From positions 4,464,001 through 4,528,000 of the forward strand of contig NC_089430.1 of NCBI RefSeq assembly GCF_026210795.1: a stretch of 64,000 nt of DNA, given 5' to 3'. Under the pieces are notes generated by a model. The model was not told the DNA's origin and did no database searches. It saw only the letters and a program-made list of their open reading frames with translations. The translations under genes were made by a program, and so were the position numbers. Origin of the DNA: Rhizophagus irregularis. Its lineage: Eukaryota; Glomeromycota; Glomeromycetes; Glomerales; Glomeraceae. How positions within the stretch are numbered: the first letter of the stretch is position 1; every line of letters starts with the position of its first letter. Below, in pieces: positions 48,363 through 60,164 of this stretch.

Positions 48363-51300
48363 ATGAACATGCCTTTTGTGAATATTCGTATCTCTAAAGG
48401 AAAGAAAACACTCTACGGATGGTATATCCATCCTATTCCTTATGAAATGTCAGTAAAAGATTTTTTCATAAAACTTGTTAATAAAGAACTATCTCCTGAA
48501 TGTAATATAGCTTTAGCAAATTCTGAAGAAATAGAACACGTTGAGTTAAGTGAGACACCAACTGCTATTGCAACCCAAGTTAGCCCCAGCTGTAATATTG
48601 TAGAACTTACAGAAAGTGTGGGGATACATATGCATTATCGACTCAAACCTGATGAAACAATTTCCACTACAGCACCACTGAACGGCTTCACAATATTGAT
48701 GCAAAATGCATGAAAATCCCAGTTATATTTTCCAATTTTCTCACAATCAAATAAGATAAATCGTAAGCAAACACTGCGCAATGATCTTGTTAATTGGATT
48801 CAAAATCACGGTGGAGGATGGTCTACTCAATCATATGCTGACACACGAGGAAAGGAGTTTATTATTAGCTTAACTGAAACTATTTGGTATATAGATATGC
48901 GCAATCACAAAAAATTTGAAGAGCGTAGTTATTATATACCTGACCTCTTTCTTGAGTTTTTTGATCATGCAAATCCAGAATCATATAAGCAATCACGAAA
49001 ACTCTTTGATGCTAATGAATTAAACTTACATTGCCAAGCCCTTGCTCCATATAGCACATCATCATGGATGTTAATGACGAATTTTAATTGGCTCCATGAT
49101 GCATTTGATGATTTTATCATTGCTATCTCAGGTTATACTAAGTATTTACAACAGCATCGCAATATTACTGCTATTAATCATGCATCAGAATCACCTATAT
49201 GATCCATTGATCAAGCTACAACAATTAAAATTCACAAGCGAAATACCTGGATTACACCTCTTGATAAATCCAAATATTATCATCTTGAACAAGTGCTTGT
49301 CAATTCGTCACTATGGAAACATATTGATATAGAAGAATACTTGCCAATTGATCCTGTGTAAGTATGCAAAAATATAATATATTTGGGCCTGTTTATAATA
49401 AAAATTCTAATGAAAAACTATATTTTAGACAAAGATTGCGTTTTATTCAGGGCTTATCTTGTGCATTTTTTTTCACTATTGGAGAATATCGATTTAACTC
49501 AGGAAATAACACTTTTAATATGATATCAATTTGGAAAATTGATGAAGATGCTAATGAAAGTATAATATTATAAGAACATACACGAATAATAACTGAATTA
49601 CAAGCTGATGCACCTCATTATCATACACGAACAATGAGGATGAATTATCTACGCACTTGTGACTTGCTCTTGCCAAAAGCCAAACCATCAGCACTTCGGA
49701 CAATTTATCAAATGCTAACAGGGGATATTTCTGCAGCTGAGACTGCAAATGAAGCAAAAGTTGATGCGCGTGTTAAACTTGCTTTAGAACTTGGAGATTC
49801 AGAAGTTGCTATTGATTTACGAGAAAATAATGATGGACAACCTACTAAATATGATATCTTTTGGGAAGTTGCAGCCCAATTTCTTGCGGGAAAAGCAGCG
49901 GATGCTGTTACTGCTACAAATGAGCGAAGGCATGATACTATTGTACATCTTGCAACTAGGGATGGCAACGGTTATAATCATAACCGTTTAACCGACCGTT
50001 TAACCACATTTAACTGACCGTTTGACCGACCATTTAAACATTTGACCGACCATTTTTAACCGTTTAACCGACTATTTGACTAATTATTTAAGTAAAATGG
50101 TATAACCGACCATTTAACCGACCGTTTAACCGATTTTTTAACCGACCATAACCGACTGTTTAAATTTCTATAACTGATTATAACCGACCATAACCGACCA
50201 TAACCGACCGTTGCCATCCCTACTTGCAACTGCAATTTCAGTGAATGACCTTTTAACTCAAATTGAACGTGAGTGTCCACCTGGAACATTAATTCCTAGC
50301 GCTCAATGGTTACGATTGCAGTTTTGGCCTAAGAATCCAGCAAGATTAAGTAGTTTACAATTTACTGGTCGCTTACCTTTAAAATTTATGATTCAAACAC
50401 GCCAGTTACGAGCTTACCACCCAGATGTTCATTATGCATCAGCACTTTTTCGTTATGAAAAAGAATTTGCTGTGAAGTTTCGCAATATTGCAAATCTTAT
50501 TTTTTTAGATGATAAACATCGTTGCAAAGTTGGTGAACCAGGCTTTCCTGTTGCTGCTGTAGAAAGAGGGAAAAGTGTAGTTGTTGGTAAAGATACTACA
50601 TTTGCAGTAGCAGATCATGATTTCACCAAAACAGGAATCATACCAAGTGTAGCTATGATATGTGATATACCCGAATCTATTAATGGTAATTTTTACAGGG
50701 GAAAAGTACATATTGGGTTAAAAGATCCAATATTTCAGCCTTCATCACCTCTCCGACATGCAACAGAACTTTACCATATATTTCTTAAAGAAGAGCTCTT
50801 TGATAAACCTGTGCTATGCCTTTATACAGATGGTGGACCAGACCATCGCTGTACATATGCTCGTGTTCAACTTTCTTATATTTGCCTTTTTATTGCATTA
50901 GACCTTGATTATTTTGTTGCTGTTCGAACTCCACCACAACATTCATGGAAAAATCCTGTTGAACATATTATGTCAATGTTAAACTTAAGATTGCAAAGTG
51001 TTGGATTAATGCGAGTTAAAATGAGTGGTCAATCTGAGGAATTAATGAGTAAAGTTGGTACAATGAATGATATCCGCAAAATTGCTGAAGAAAATCCTAC
51101 CTTAAAAGAAGATGTTATTGCAAGCCTTCAAACACCAATTAATTTAGTTCGTGATGTATTCAACCGGCAATCTCTCAAAGATGAGCCTTTTAAAACGTTT
51201 GATGCGGCAACAGAAACAGAAATGGAGAGATTTTGGGAAGCAATTTGGCTTATTGATGAAAATGTTACTTATGAAGATCGTACTACAGAACATATAAAAC

Positions 51301-53535
51301 GAAGAGTAAGTAAAAATATTAATAACAATTAAAATTATTTGTGAAAAAAACTGTCTAACATACTTTTGCTTTAAGCCACATTTGCAAGAATTTTTAGACC
51401 ATTGTTGTACAATGCACCACTACTTTTTTTCAATTAAGAAATGTGGTGAACCAAATTGTACTATCTGCCACCCTCCTCGTTGTCCACCAGAAGATTTTGT
51501 GCAACTTCATTGTCTTCCGGATCCAGTACCTGGTGAAGATTTACATTATACAGTCACCCCTCTCTACAGCGAACCTCGATATAGCGAATAACACGATATA
51601 ACGGATCATACAGTGTGGTACCGATTTTAAATATGAAAAAAACCTTGATATAACGAAGTTTACTATTTATTTACCGTATAATGTAGTACGAAGTAAAGTG
51701 TGTGAATTTCTTATATAAAAATGCCTCTCGATATAACGGATTTTTTTTATAACAAATTTTTTTTCAGTTATAACGAAGAATTTCTATAGTTTATAATTGA
51801 ATGTAATTATTAATAAATATTGATGCATTATGACATTAAATATCACCCCTGTGTTTTATATTTAAATTATGGATCAGGATTGTATCAGGATCGTATCAGG
51901 ATTAATAATTCTGGCTATTTTATTTAATATTTAGGCAGAATTACATTAATTTACATTAATTCGGTTGTATTAGGATTCGATGTGAATTGTTATTAATTTA
52001 TATTTATCACAGGGGTAAGGACACTCCTAGTTAAATTAATATATCATTAATAATTTATTTATTATATAGTCAGTTATTGTTAACCAGCATTCCTACAAAA
52101 AAAAGGAATTATAATAAACATTTTTATATAGAACACTTCAGGAAGCATTCCCTATAATAAAAAAATAAAAAAAGAACATTAGTAAATGTTCTTAAACGAA
52201 ATTAAAAGAAAAAATTGAGTTGTCCCACTTACTTCTTGTCTCAAGCGTCCATTTCGAAGTCCCTACAATAAAAAAATAAAAAAGAACATTAGTAAATGTT
52301 CTTAAACGAAATTAATAAAAAAAATCGAGTTCCCCACTTACTTCTTGTCTCAAGCGTCCATTTCGAAGTCCAGGAAGTTCCCTATAATAAAAAAATAAAA
52401 AAAGAACATTAGTAAATGTTCTTAAATAAAAAAAATTGAGTTCCCCACTTACTTCTCGTCTCAGGCGTCCATTTCGAAGTCCAGGAAGTTCCCTACAATA
52501 AAAAAATAAAAAAAGAACATTAGTAAATGTTCTTAAACGAAATTAATATAAAAAACCCCCCAGTTCCCACTTACTTCTCATTCTAGGCATCTATTTTGAA
52601 GTTTAGAAAGCACCCCTATAAAAAAAAGATTAAAAAAAATGTTAAATTATCGGTAATCAGATCAACAAGTCACATGATCTGTATAACCGATATTCCTATA
52701 CCGAAGAATTCGTTATAGTGTTAACGAAGTTGCTTATAACGAAGCCCTGATCGGCTGGAACCTAGGGTTCGTTATATCGAGAGGGGACTGTAAATCATTT
52801 GAGGAATTATATGGTAAACAAACAACTGAAAATTACAGGCCCTCACTTAAAAATGTGAAGACTAAAGCGAAGGGTGAAAAAAAAATTACAAAAGGAAAGC
52901 ATACTATGCCATTTTGTCCTTCTGCTGCACGTGCAAAAAACGTTGGTGTAGTTGTAAATTGTGTTGAATGTGAGAAGCCACGTCTTTTATTCAGTGCAAA
53001 GAAATTATCTGAAAAGGATAGGATATTGTTGCAAGAATTCTTGGATACGATTTTCTATACTTGCGGAATGTCATTTCATAATACATGCGATTTATCTATT
53101 GCTGTACCACCAAAACAACCAGATATACATGATGTTATAGAGGATGATAATGGAGTTGATGATCAAGAAAATATGCAAGAGGAAGATTCTAATGAAAATA
53201 CAGACTCGGATATTGATGAAGAGGCTGATAATGATACAATTATTGATGATGGTGGAATTGATAATACAGAAGATCCTATCCAGGAACTGTTTTCAAGAGT
53301 CTTTGTTAATGACTCATGGTCCTGTACATCACAAGTGGAGAAGCCATACTTTTCAACTGGTATCTACCCGGACATTTGTATTGAATGTGGGAATTCAAAC
53401 ATTGATAAAGCAGAAAAAGGTGAACATCCGCGTTGCAGTGAGTGTAGTGGTAATACTGTTACTTCAAAGAAGCGTCTAAAATGGAAACAGGGTGACAAAA
53501 GAAAGGGAAAGAAAAGACTTCAATGTAGTTCATAA
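48363..53535 (+). CDS. DDE-type transposase, unplaced family, interrupted
   Basis: Pieces in one order on the plus strand: 48363-48713 (MNMPFVNIRISKGKK), about 48720-49570 with several stops, 49634-49956, 50223-51305, an intron 51306-51375, 51376-51550, and 52791-53535. The catalytic core is in 50223-51305: FLDDKHRCKVGEPG (D), LYTDGGPDHR (D, roughly 105 residues on) and WKNPVEHIMS (E, 43 residues further). The C-terminal part has Cys/His clusters (CGEPNCTICHPPRC; CIECGN...CSECSG), an acidic stretch and a Lys-rich tail ending KKRLQCSS. I recall similar proteins in sponges and cnidarians, unnamed. A MITE and a pogo-like element split it, so this copy is inactive. Confidence 0.75.
49957..50222. 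mobile_element. hAT-like MITE inside the transposase gene
   Basis: 266 bp with inverted ends TAGGGATGGCAACGGT and a perfect 8-bp target duplication CTTGCAAC (49949-49956 and 50223-50230). The interior is made almost wholly of ACCGACCGTTTAACCGACC-type short repeats. Without it the frame reads IVHLATAISVND across the junction. Confidence 0.9.
51551..52790. mobile_element. pogo/Tigger-like non-autonomous element inside the transposase gene
   Basis: 1240 bp flanked by TA on both sides. The ends are CAGTCACCCCTCTCTACAGC and, inverted, CAGTCCCCTCTCGATATAAC, followed by repeated CGATATAACGAA-like subterminal boxes, the classic pogo/Tigger end. The interior has no transposase but a tandem repeat. 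Excision joins TTACATTAT to AAATCATTTGAGG in frame. Confidence 0.88.
52140..52615. repeat. minisatellite of about 110-120 bp, four copies, inside the pogo-like element
   Basis: Each unit contains CCCTATAATAAAAAAAT, the palindrome AGAACATTAGTAAATGTTCT (at 52173, 52283, 52403 and 52514) and CTTGTCTCAAGCGTCCATTT. Copies 1-3 are nearly identical; the last is worn at its 3' end. Confidence 0.85.
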
Positions 53536-53706
53536 TTGTGGTTTTTTTTTAAAAAAATTTTTTTTTTTATTGTATGCTAGGCATTTACATAGCAGATAGT
53601 GTTACGTACAAATTTTAGTTTATCATGTGATATAGTTTAGCGCAATTTGATTGGTTAACGAAAAAAAAATAAAAATTTAAGATTCCCGTTCTGGTGACCC
53701 GGCCGG

Positions 53707-53740
53707 GATATGAGAACCAATTTTTTAACTTTATGTCGCC
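53707..53740. repeat. inner inverted repeat, right
   Basis: Partner of 47865-47898, ending TTTATGTCGCC. Confidence 0.7.
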
Positions 53741-53984
53741 TAACATACAGTTAGTTTAATATTACAAAAAGTTGAATTATATTAATAAATCTCTAATAAA
53801 TTTCATTTATAACCAGTACTTTAAAAAATTTTTACAATTGTTAACATTATATCTGCTTATAATACTATATATTTAAATAATAAAACTTATAGTTATCAAT
53901 AGTTCTTTGTTTTTTAAATTTATTATATATAGTTTATTTATAAATCATACGAAAATATACAGTTTATTATATAATTCAAGAAAT

Positions 53985-54567
53985 TGTCCATTCGGAATAT
54001 TAGAATTCGGAATATTAGAATTAAGGATATTTGGGATTTAGGATTCGGGAAATTAGACTTCAGGAAATGGGATTCGGGAAATAAGGATTCGGGAAATTGT
54101 ATATTTCAGGAAAATGTTCAGTTCGGAAAATTGGCATTCAGGCAAATGACTTCGGGAAAAGATATATTCAGAAAAAAGGCATTCAAGAAATCATACTGTA
54201 ACCGTTTTGCAGCGTTTTTTATTAGTAATTTAATAAAAAAACGTTTTTGCACGTTTTTTAATTATTTTATTAATAGGAAACGTTACAAAAACGTTTTTTA
54301 TTAATAATTTCACAAAAAAAAGGTTTTCGCACATTTTTTTAATAAAAAACGTTGCGAAAATGTTAAAAACCGAACTGATAATCGGTTTTGGCAAAAACCG
54401 TGCCCTAGAAGTACATGAGCACGAAAATTTGGCTCATTTTTACTGGATATTAATAATATAAGATCAGTCCCGGTCCGGACCGGTCCTCAGATCTCGGACC
54501 GAAGACCGTGAAGACCGGTCCCAAGACCGACGCAGGACCAGTCTTTGCTAGGACTGATCCAACCCTA
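53985..54567. repeat. right layered terminal region of the 8.1-kb element
   Basis: Mirror of the left end: ATTCGGGAAAT/ATTCAGGAAA repeats (53985-54195), AAACGTTGCGAAAA-type repeats (54200-54365), then a CCGGTCC-rich zone (54465-54550) up to the perfect terminal repeat. Confidence 0.75.
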
Positions 54568-55256
54568 GTATATTCTAAAGTAGATCATTTTACGAAAGTT
54601 TTAATGAAAAATGAAATTTATTTATAGAATCGTGTATAATCAAAAATTAAATTTTTGTTCAATCAACTTATTTATGTATTTATTAAAGGAAAATTTGAAA
54701 ACTTGGCATATTAATGTTCAAAAGCGGTCATATTGTATTACTAAGAGATACTTTGGCTATTTAACGTCGAAAAGTATATATTCAGATATCATGGATATAC
54801 GTAACATGTTGCCCAACTTATTCTTTTGACGAGAGGTTTTTACCGAAACGAAACGGAAAAAAAACAAATGAGAATATAATGAGAATATGAATATAATATA
54901 ATTTATCCTATCATTCCTATTCTACGCCATGTTCTTAAGTATTTCACTGTTAAAAATTAAAACCTCATGAAAAATTTCGTTTTAATGAAATTATCTTGAA
55001 TGTATGATGTTCTCTTAAAATTAATTTTTAATAACGCTTCATTATCAATCATCATCATTTTACGCCTTTGCGTTAATTTATATAAAATAAATATTTATTA
55101 TTTATACAACATACAATCTGATATATATTATTTACTTATATTATAGTACTTTATACTTATCCGAAAAAAAAAAAAATTCGTGTTGTGACTTTTTACGTAT
55201 AACTACAATTTTTTTCTTTCTTCTGAGTTCGTATTTTTACAACTTTACCGGCTTCC
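54568..55256. other. intergenic part of tandem unit 1, no gene seen
   Basis: Homologous to 58435-59141 and 62450-63140. These three stretches separate the kinase 5' end from the 3' end of the hairpin-protein gene of the neighbouring unit. No coding frame is shared among the three copies. Confidence 0.6.
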
Positions 55257-56155
55257 TCATTTTTTATCATCTAATGAATTAAAAATTTCACCAAGACATT
55301 TACATTGACTTCTAATTCTAACAAATTCATCGATCAAGGTCATTCCTATTATTATTTATGTCATCAATATCCTTTTGAATATATCTTTTACCAAGGATTT
55401 TCCAATTTCTTAATTCTTTATACGCTGATTGTAATTGTTCAAGTATACTCATGTTTTCCTATAGAATTTTGTAATTTTGATCTAGTCGAACACGCATTAT
55501 ACATAACTGCTGTCGTCGTTGCTCCTGACGCATATATTGCTGTTTTTCCGATCCATTTCTATTTAGAAAAATTTTTTAAGTGACTAAATTTAATTGTTAT
55601 TTCCGAAACTCTTTTTATTATACATATATCCACCTATAAAAAACGCAGTAATTCCGATTGTACTATTAAATTGAACGCAGTAAAAATTTTTTTTTTAAAA
55701 AAAAAAAAATAATTAATAAAATGAAAGTAAAAAATTGAAAGTTGGAATCATAATAAATTCTCTAGACTTACATAACAGCGGCATATAATTTACATGATAA
55801 ATCTTGCTTTTGATCTTCTAATTTTTCTAATTCTTTATTACATTCATTATTAATAGTAAGCATAACAATTCTCATTAAATCTTCCGCAGCTATAACAAAT
55901 TGTTCGAGCCATCCTATTAGAAAAAATAATTTTTTTTTTGTTTTTTTATGATCAAGTTGCAAAAAAAAAAATTAAAAAAAATTAATAAAAACTTATGTTG
56001 AAGTCTTTCATATTTTTCCTCATCAATTACATCATATAAAATGATCAATAAATCCATTAGAGTTTTATCCATGATTGATAAATAATTCGTAAACTCGCCG
56101 CCGGAGTTGGTATAAGTTTCGGCGTATTTGACGTATTTAAATAAAAATCTAGTAA
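55257..56155 (-). pseudogene. helical membrane-hairpin protein, broken copy (unit 1)
   Basis: Homologue of the copy at 59142-60145. All exon blocks can be aligned but several breaks interrupt the frame and one exon is shortened, so no intact product is expected. It is the most diverged of the three copies and lies next to the 8.1-kb transposon. Confidence 0.75.
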
Positions 56156-56636
56156 AATTATTATTTAATTGTACAATTTAAATCAGTTGGTGCTTTAGAA
56201 GAGCGTTATATATCAGAAGAAAAGGCTTTAATACGAACATTGTTGAAAAGCAGCTGCATCAGTATTTTGATAGATTTTTCTAAAACTGACTATCTGATGC
56301 TAATCCAGCAGTAATTCAGCTTCATTAATTTTAAAAAAAGGATTATTATTTATTACGGCTTTATAAAATCTCATTTTTTTTTATTTTCCGAATGTTAAAT
56401 ACGTCAAGTACATTTAGTACACTAAATTTTTTAATATTATAAATCCAATGTAAAATTTCATACAAACCAAAAACAAATACAAAAATTCATATTTAATTTG
56501 TAATATATAAAATAAATAAACGTAACATTATAATCATGCTTAAATATATAAAATATATAATAAGATATGTTAAGTACCTATAATAAAAGGTTACTATCAT
56601 AAATAAGCTACTATTCTACTAATTTACTACAATTTC

Positions 56637-58212
56637 TTATTCTATCATTTCTTCACCATTTTTTGTTTCATCTGCAATACGAAAAAAATATTTATTTATT
56701 ACTATATATAATAAAATAAAATAAAAATAAATTATCATTATACATACTTGCATCACTAATTTTTAATTGAGAAATATTAATTTGCAGAGATTCTATTTGA
56801 TGAAATAAAATATGTTAGTATTTTTATAATTAATTTAGTTAATTTAGATATTCGCAAATTATTATTTACCTGAAAATTTTTCACTAATTATATTATCATT
56901 TCGTTCATCATAATAATCATCAGTATTTTTTGGTTCGGGAAGATTATTAAAATTAAGTAATCTACTTGTATAAACAGCTTCAGAATGTGTTTCATATGTT
57001 AATCCTAAATTAGTTGAAGGTATGCTGCTAGTCGGTAAACTATTATTGTTGTCAACTGCTTCTTTAATTTGTTTTTGTAGTTCTGTTTGATCTTTAAACT
57101 TATAATACCATTGATCCAAAATTTCATCAATTTCATTTGCTGTTGGGCGGTCTAATGGATTTGCATCTAAACATCTTTTAATTAAATGTATAATTAATTG
57201 GGGTACTTTAATATTAAACCTTGGTCTAAGTCCTTGACAAATTTTTATTGATAAATTTATATCATGGCTTACATCATGATATGGAGGTAATCCAGAAATT
57301 ACTTCATACATAATTATACCAAAACTATAAATATCAGAAGCTTTAGTATAATTTTGTCCTCTTAAAATTTCAGGGGCAATATAAGGTAAAACACCATATA
57401 TTTTATTTTTTGCACTTTCTGATTCCCTTATAATCTGCAGGTTTACATAACCCCATATCAGTTATAATAGTCTCTGAATCATTCATTAATACATTGCCAA
57501 TATGTAAATCTCTATGAGTCAGTTCGTTTTCGTGAATTGTCACAAGTCCTTCTGCAATATAATATAAATATCTAAGCTTATACTCCCAATTTAATCCACT
57601 GTAACTTTTATTTAAGTAATTTCGTAAACTTCCATCTTCTGCATATTCCAAAACCATCATATAATTTTTTGTCTCTGGATCTTGAGTTATTCCAAAAGCT
57701 ATGATAACATACCCTGTAGTAGCGCCAATTTTATTGTGTAATTTAATCTAAATATACATTTTTTTTAAAAGCACATTAGTAAAAATTACATCTAAAGATT
57801 TCACTAAATAATAAATAATTTATACCTCATTGATAAATTCTAGTGTAACATTTTCTGAATTATTTAAACTTTTCAGTGCTACAAATATATTTAAATTATT
57901 TCGTCTCCAATTTTGATTTTCATTATCCCATTTTTTAATATATCCATCAATCCATTTTGCTCTATACACTTTTCCAAAACCGCCTTTTGCAATATATTCA
58001 ATATCATAAAATTTATTGTAAGGTATCCACTCTAATACTTCAAAATTTTTAATTGCTGATAATTGAGTATCTTGAATAAATTTGTCAATATCATTATTAC
58101 CGCTAGTCCAATTTTTAAAATTTTGTTGAAACCATTTTGCATTACATGCTTTACACCAATGAACATCAGTATTTTCTTGATTACATTCCTCACAAATTCC
58201 AAACTGACTCAT
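56637..58212 (-). pseudogene. CxxC TKL-like kinase with one frameshift (kinase E)
   Basis: Exons 57826-58212, 56870-57747, 56748-56792 and 56637-56671, with the same splice sites as kinase F. The only clear defect is one extra base near 57426 (TATAAGGGAATC against TATAAAGAATC in F), which shifts frame just after DMGLCKPADYK and ends the protein before APE. All catalytic residues (AKGGFGKVY, VALK, HRDLHIGN, DMG, APE) can be read in their own frames. The downstream half stays open to the stop at 56637 (tail NETKNGEEMIE). This could be a very young pseudogene or a sequencing error in a G/A run. Confidence 0.8.
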
Positions 58213-59141
58213 GGTTTGATAAATTATTCAAAAAAAAGAAAATAATAATAGACTTTATAATAACAAGATAACGGAATAAGTCAAAATATCGGAAAGAAAA
58301 TTATTTAAATATGGAAAAAGCTTCATTTTATGCATCCAGATTCTGAATTCCAATATTCGTGTAACAAAACAAATGCTGTACGATTACTGCGTCGAAAATA
58401 TCAAAAAGAAAATAATTTTTGTTCTAAAATTAAAATGGTATAGTTTAAGTGGAAGCATATAACGTAAGTTATAATGAAAAATGAAATTTTATAGAATCGT
58501 GTATAATCCAAAATATTAAAATTTTTGAATCTTATTTATACATTTATTAAAAGGAAATTTGAAAACTTGGCGTATAATGTTCAAAAGCGGTTAAATTTTT
58601 TTACGAAGAGATACTTTGGCTATTTAACGTCGAGAAGATTCAGATATCATGGATATACGTAACATGTTGTCCAACTTATTCTTATTAACGAGATGAGATT
58701 TTTACCGAAACGAAACAGAAAAAAAAAACAAATGAGAATATAATGAGAATATAATATAATTTATCTTATCATTCCTATTCTACACCAAGTTCTTAAGTAT
58801 TTTTGCACTGTTAAAAAATTAAAACCTCATGAAAAGTTGAAATTATCTTTAGAATTTTACGATGTCTCTTAAAATTAATTTTTAATAACGCTTCATTATC
58901 AATCATCATTCCACGCCATCCTTTGCGTTAATTTATATAAAATAAATATTTTATTATTTATACAACATACAACCCGATATATATTGTTTACTTATATTAA
59001 TTAATTATACATATACTTACATATCCGATATATAAAATAAAAAAAAAAAATCGGGTTACGACTTGTTACGTATAACTACTATTTTTTCTTTTCTTCTGAG
59101 TTCGTATTTTTAGTATACAATTTCAACTTTTACCGGCTTCC
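58213..59141. other. intergenic part of tandem unit 2, kinase promoter side
   Basis: The first 250 bp (58213-58480) are almost identical upstream of kinases D, E and F (GATAACGGAATAAGTCAAAA, GCATCCAGATTCTGAATTCC). They presumably include the promoter. The 8.1-kb transposon landed within the equivalent block of kinase D, about 230 bp upstream of its ATG. Confidence 0.55.
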
Positions 59142-60145
59142 TCATTTTTTATCATCATCTAATGAATTAAAAATTTCACCAAGACATTTACATTGACTTC
59201 TAATTCTAACAAATTCATCAATCAAGGTCATCCTATTATTATTCATGTCATCAATATCCTTTTGAATATATCTTTTACCAAGAATTTTCCAATTTCTTAA
59301 TTCTTTATACGCTGATTGTAATTGTTCAAGTATACTCGTATGTTTTTTTATAGAATTTTGTAATTTTGATCTAGTCGAACACGCATTATACATAACTGCT
59401 GTCGTTGTTGCTCCTGTAGCATATATTGCTGCTTTTCCGATCCATTTCTATTTAGAAAATTTTTTTTTAGGTCATTAAATTTAATTAAATTTAATTAAAT
59501 TTTTATATAAAAAGAAAATGAACAATAAAATGTAAATAGTTCACCTCATATTTTTCGTAATCTTTACTTCCGAAACTCTTTTTATTATACATATATCCAC
59601 CTATAACAAACGCAGTAATTCCGATTGTACTATTAAATTGAACGCAGTAAATTTTTTTTTTAAAAAAAAAAATAATTAATAAAATGAAAGATAAAAAATG
59701 TAAAAAATTGAAAAATATATATATTTGGAATCATAATAAATTCTCTAGACTTACATAGCAGCGGCATATAATTTACATGATAAATCTTGCTTTTGATCTT
59801 CTAATTTTTCTAATTCTTTATTACATTCATTATTAATAAGCATAACAATTCTCATTAAATCTTCCGCAGCTATAACAAATTGTTCGAGTCGTCCTATCAG
59901 GAAAAAAAAAAAAATTTTTTTTATTTATGATCAAGTTGCAAAAAAAAAATTTATTTAAAAAAATGAATAAAAAACTTACGTTGAAGTCTTTCATATTTTT
60001 CTTCATCAATCACATCATATAAAATGATCAATAAATCCATTAGAGTTTTATCCATGATTGATAAATAATTCGTAAACTCGCCGCCGGAGTTGGTATAAGT
60101 TTCAGCGTATTTAACGTATTTAAATAAAAATATCGCAAAATTATT
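59142..60145 (-). CDS. small helical protein with paired hydrophobic segments (unit 2)
   Basis: Four 3' exons are secure by in-frame splicing: about 59980-60145, 59755-59893 (139 nt), 59545-59629 (85 nt) and 59142-59447 (306 nt). The product runs SGGEFTNYLSIMDKTLMDLL, a coiled-coil-like helix (RRLEQFVIAAEDLMRIVML ... KELEKLEDQKQDLSCKLYAA), then Gly/Ala-rich hydrophobic segments (TIGITAFVIGGYMYN and KWIGKAAIYATGATTTAVMY) separated by a short polar loop, then a second long helical region (QNSIKKHTSILEQLQSAYKE) and an acidic end (NSLDDDKK). Helix, hydrophobic hairpin, helix is the shape of membrane-inserting helical proteins. The 5' end is unresolved: no ATG or acceptor fits upstream; NEAGLLLAGLASDTV near 60299-60345 (minus) may be a first exon. 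Family not recognised. Confidence 0.7.
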
Positions 60146-60164
60146 ATTTGAATAAATCAATCAT

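Larger units (their letters stand above)
46465..54567. mobile_element. 8.1-kb DNA transposon with 8-bp target duplication
   Basis: The ends are perfect 17-bp inverted repeats TAGGGTTGGATCAGTCC, flanked by a perfect 8-bp direct repeat GTATATTC (46457-46464 and 54568-54575). The flanks join into sequence that is continuous in the other tandem units (AAAATGGTATAGTCTAAAG at 62.4 kb), which confirms a single insertion. The ends are layered in mirror order: a GGTCCGGACC-rich zone, a CGTTGCGAAAACG zone and a CCTGAAT zone. Inside are an FLYWCH-like fragment, a DDE transposase gene on the plus strand, and three later insertions. Eight-base duplications and TAGGG termini suit hAT or KDZ-like elements, but the transposase does not look like hAT. 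Confidence 0.85.

Noticed and set aside
49551-49968. Minus-strand frames antisense to the transposase
   Set aside because: These are shadows of the plus-strand coding sequence and its MITE.
52140-52615. Regularly spaced repeats considered as a CRISPR array
   Set aside because: The units are contiguous 110-120 bp tandem repeats with no variable spacers, inside a eukaryotic transposon.
46465-54567. Reading the whole element as a plain hAT transposon
   Set aside because: The ends and 8-bp duplication fit hAT, but the DDE core and C-terminal Cys/His clusters do not resemble hAT transposase.
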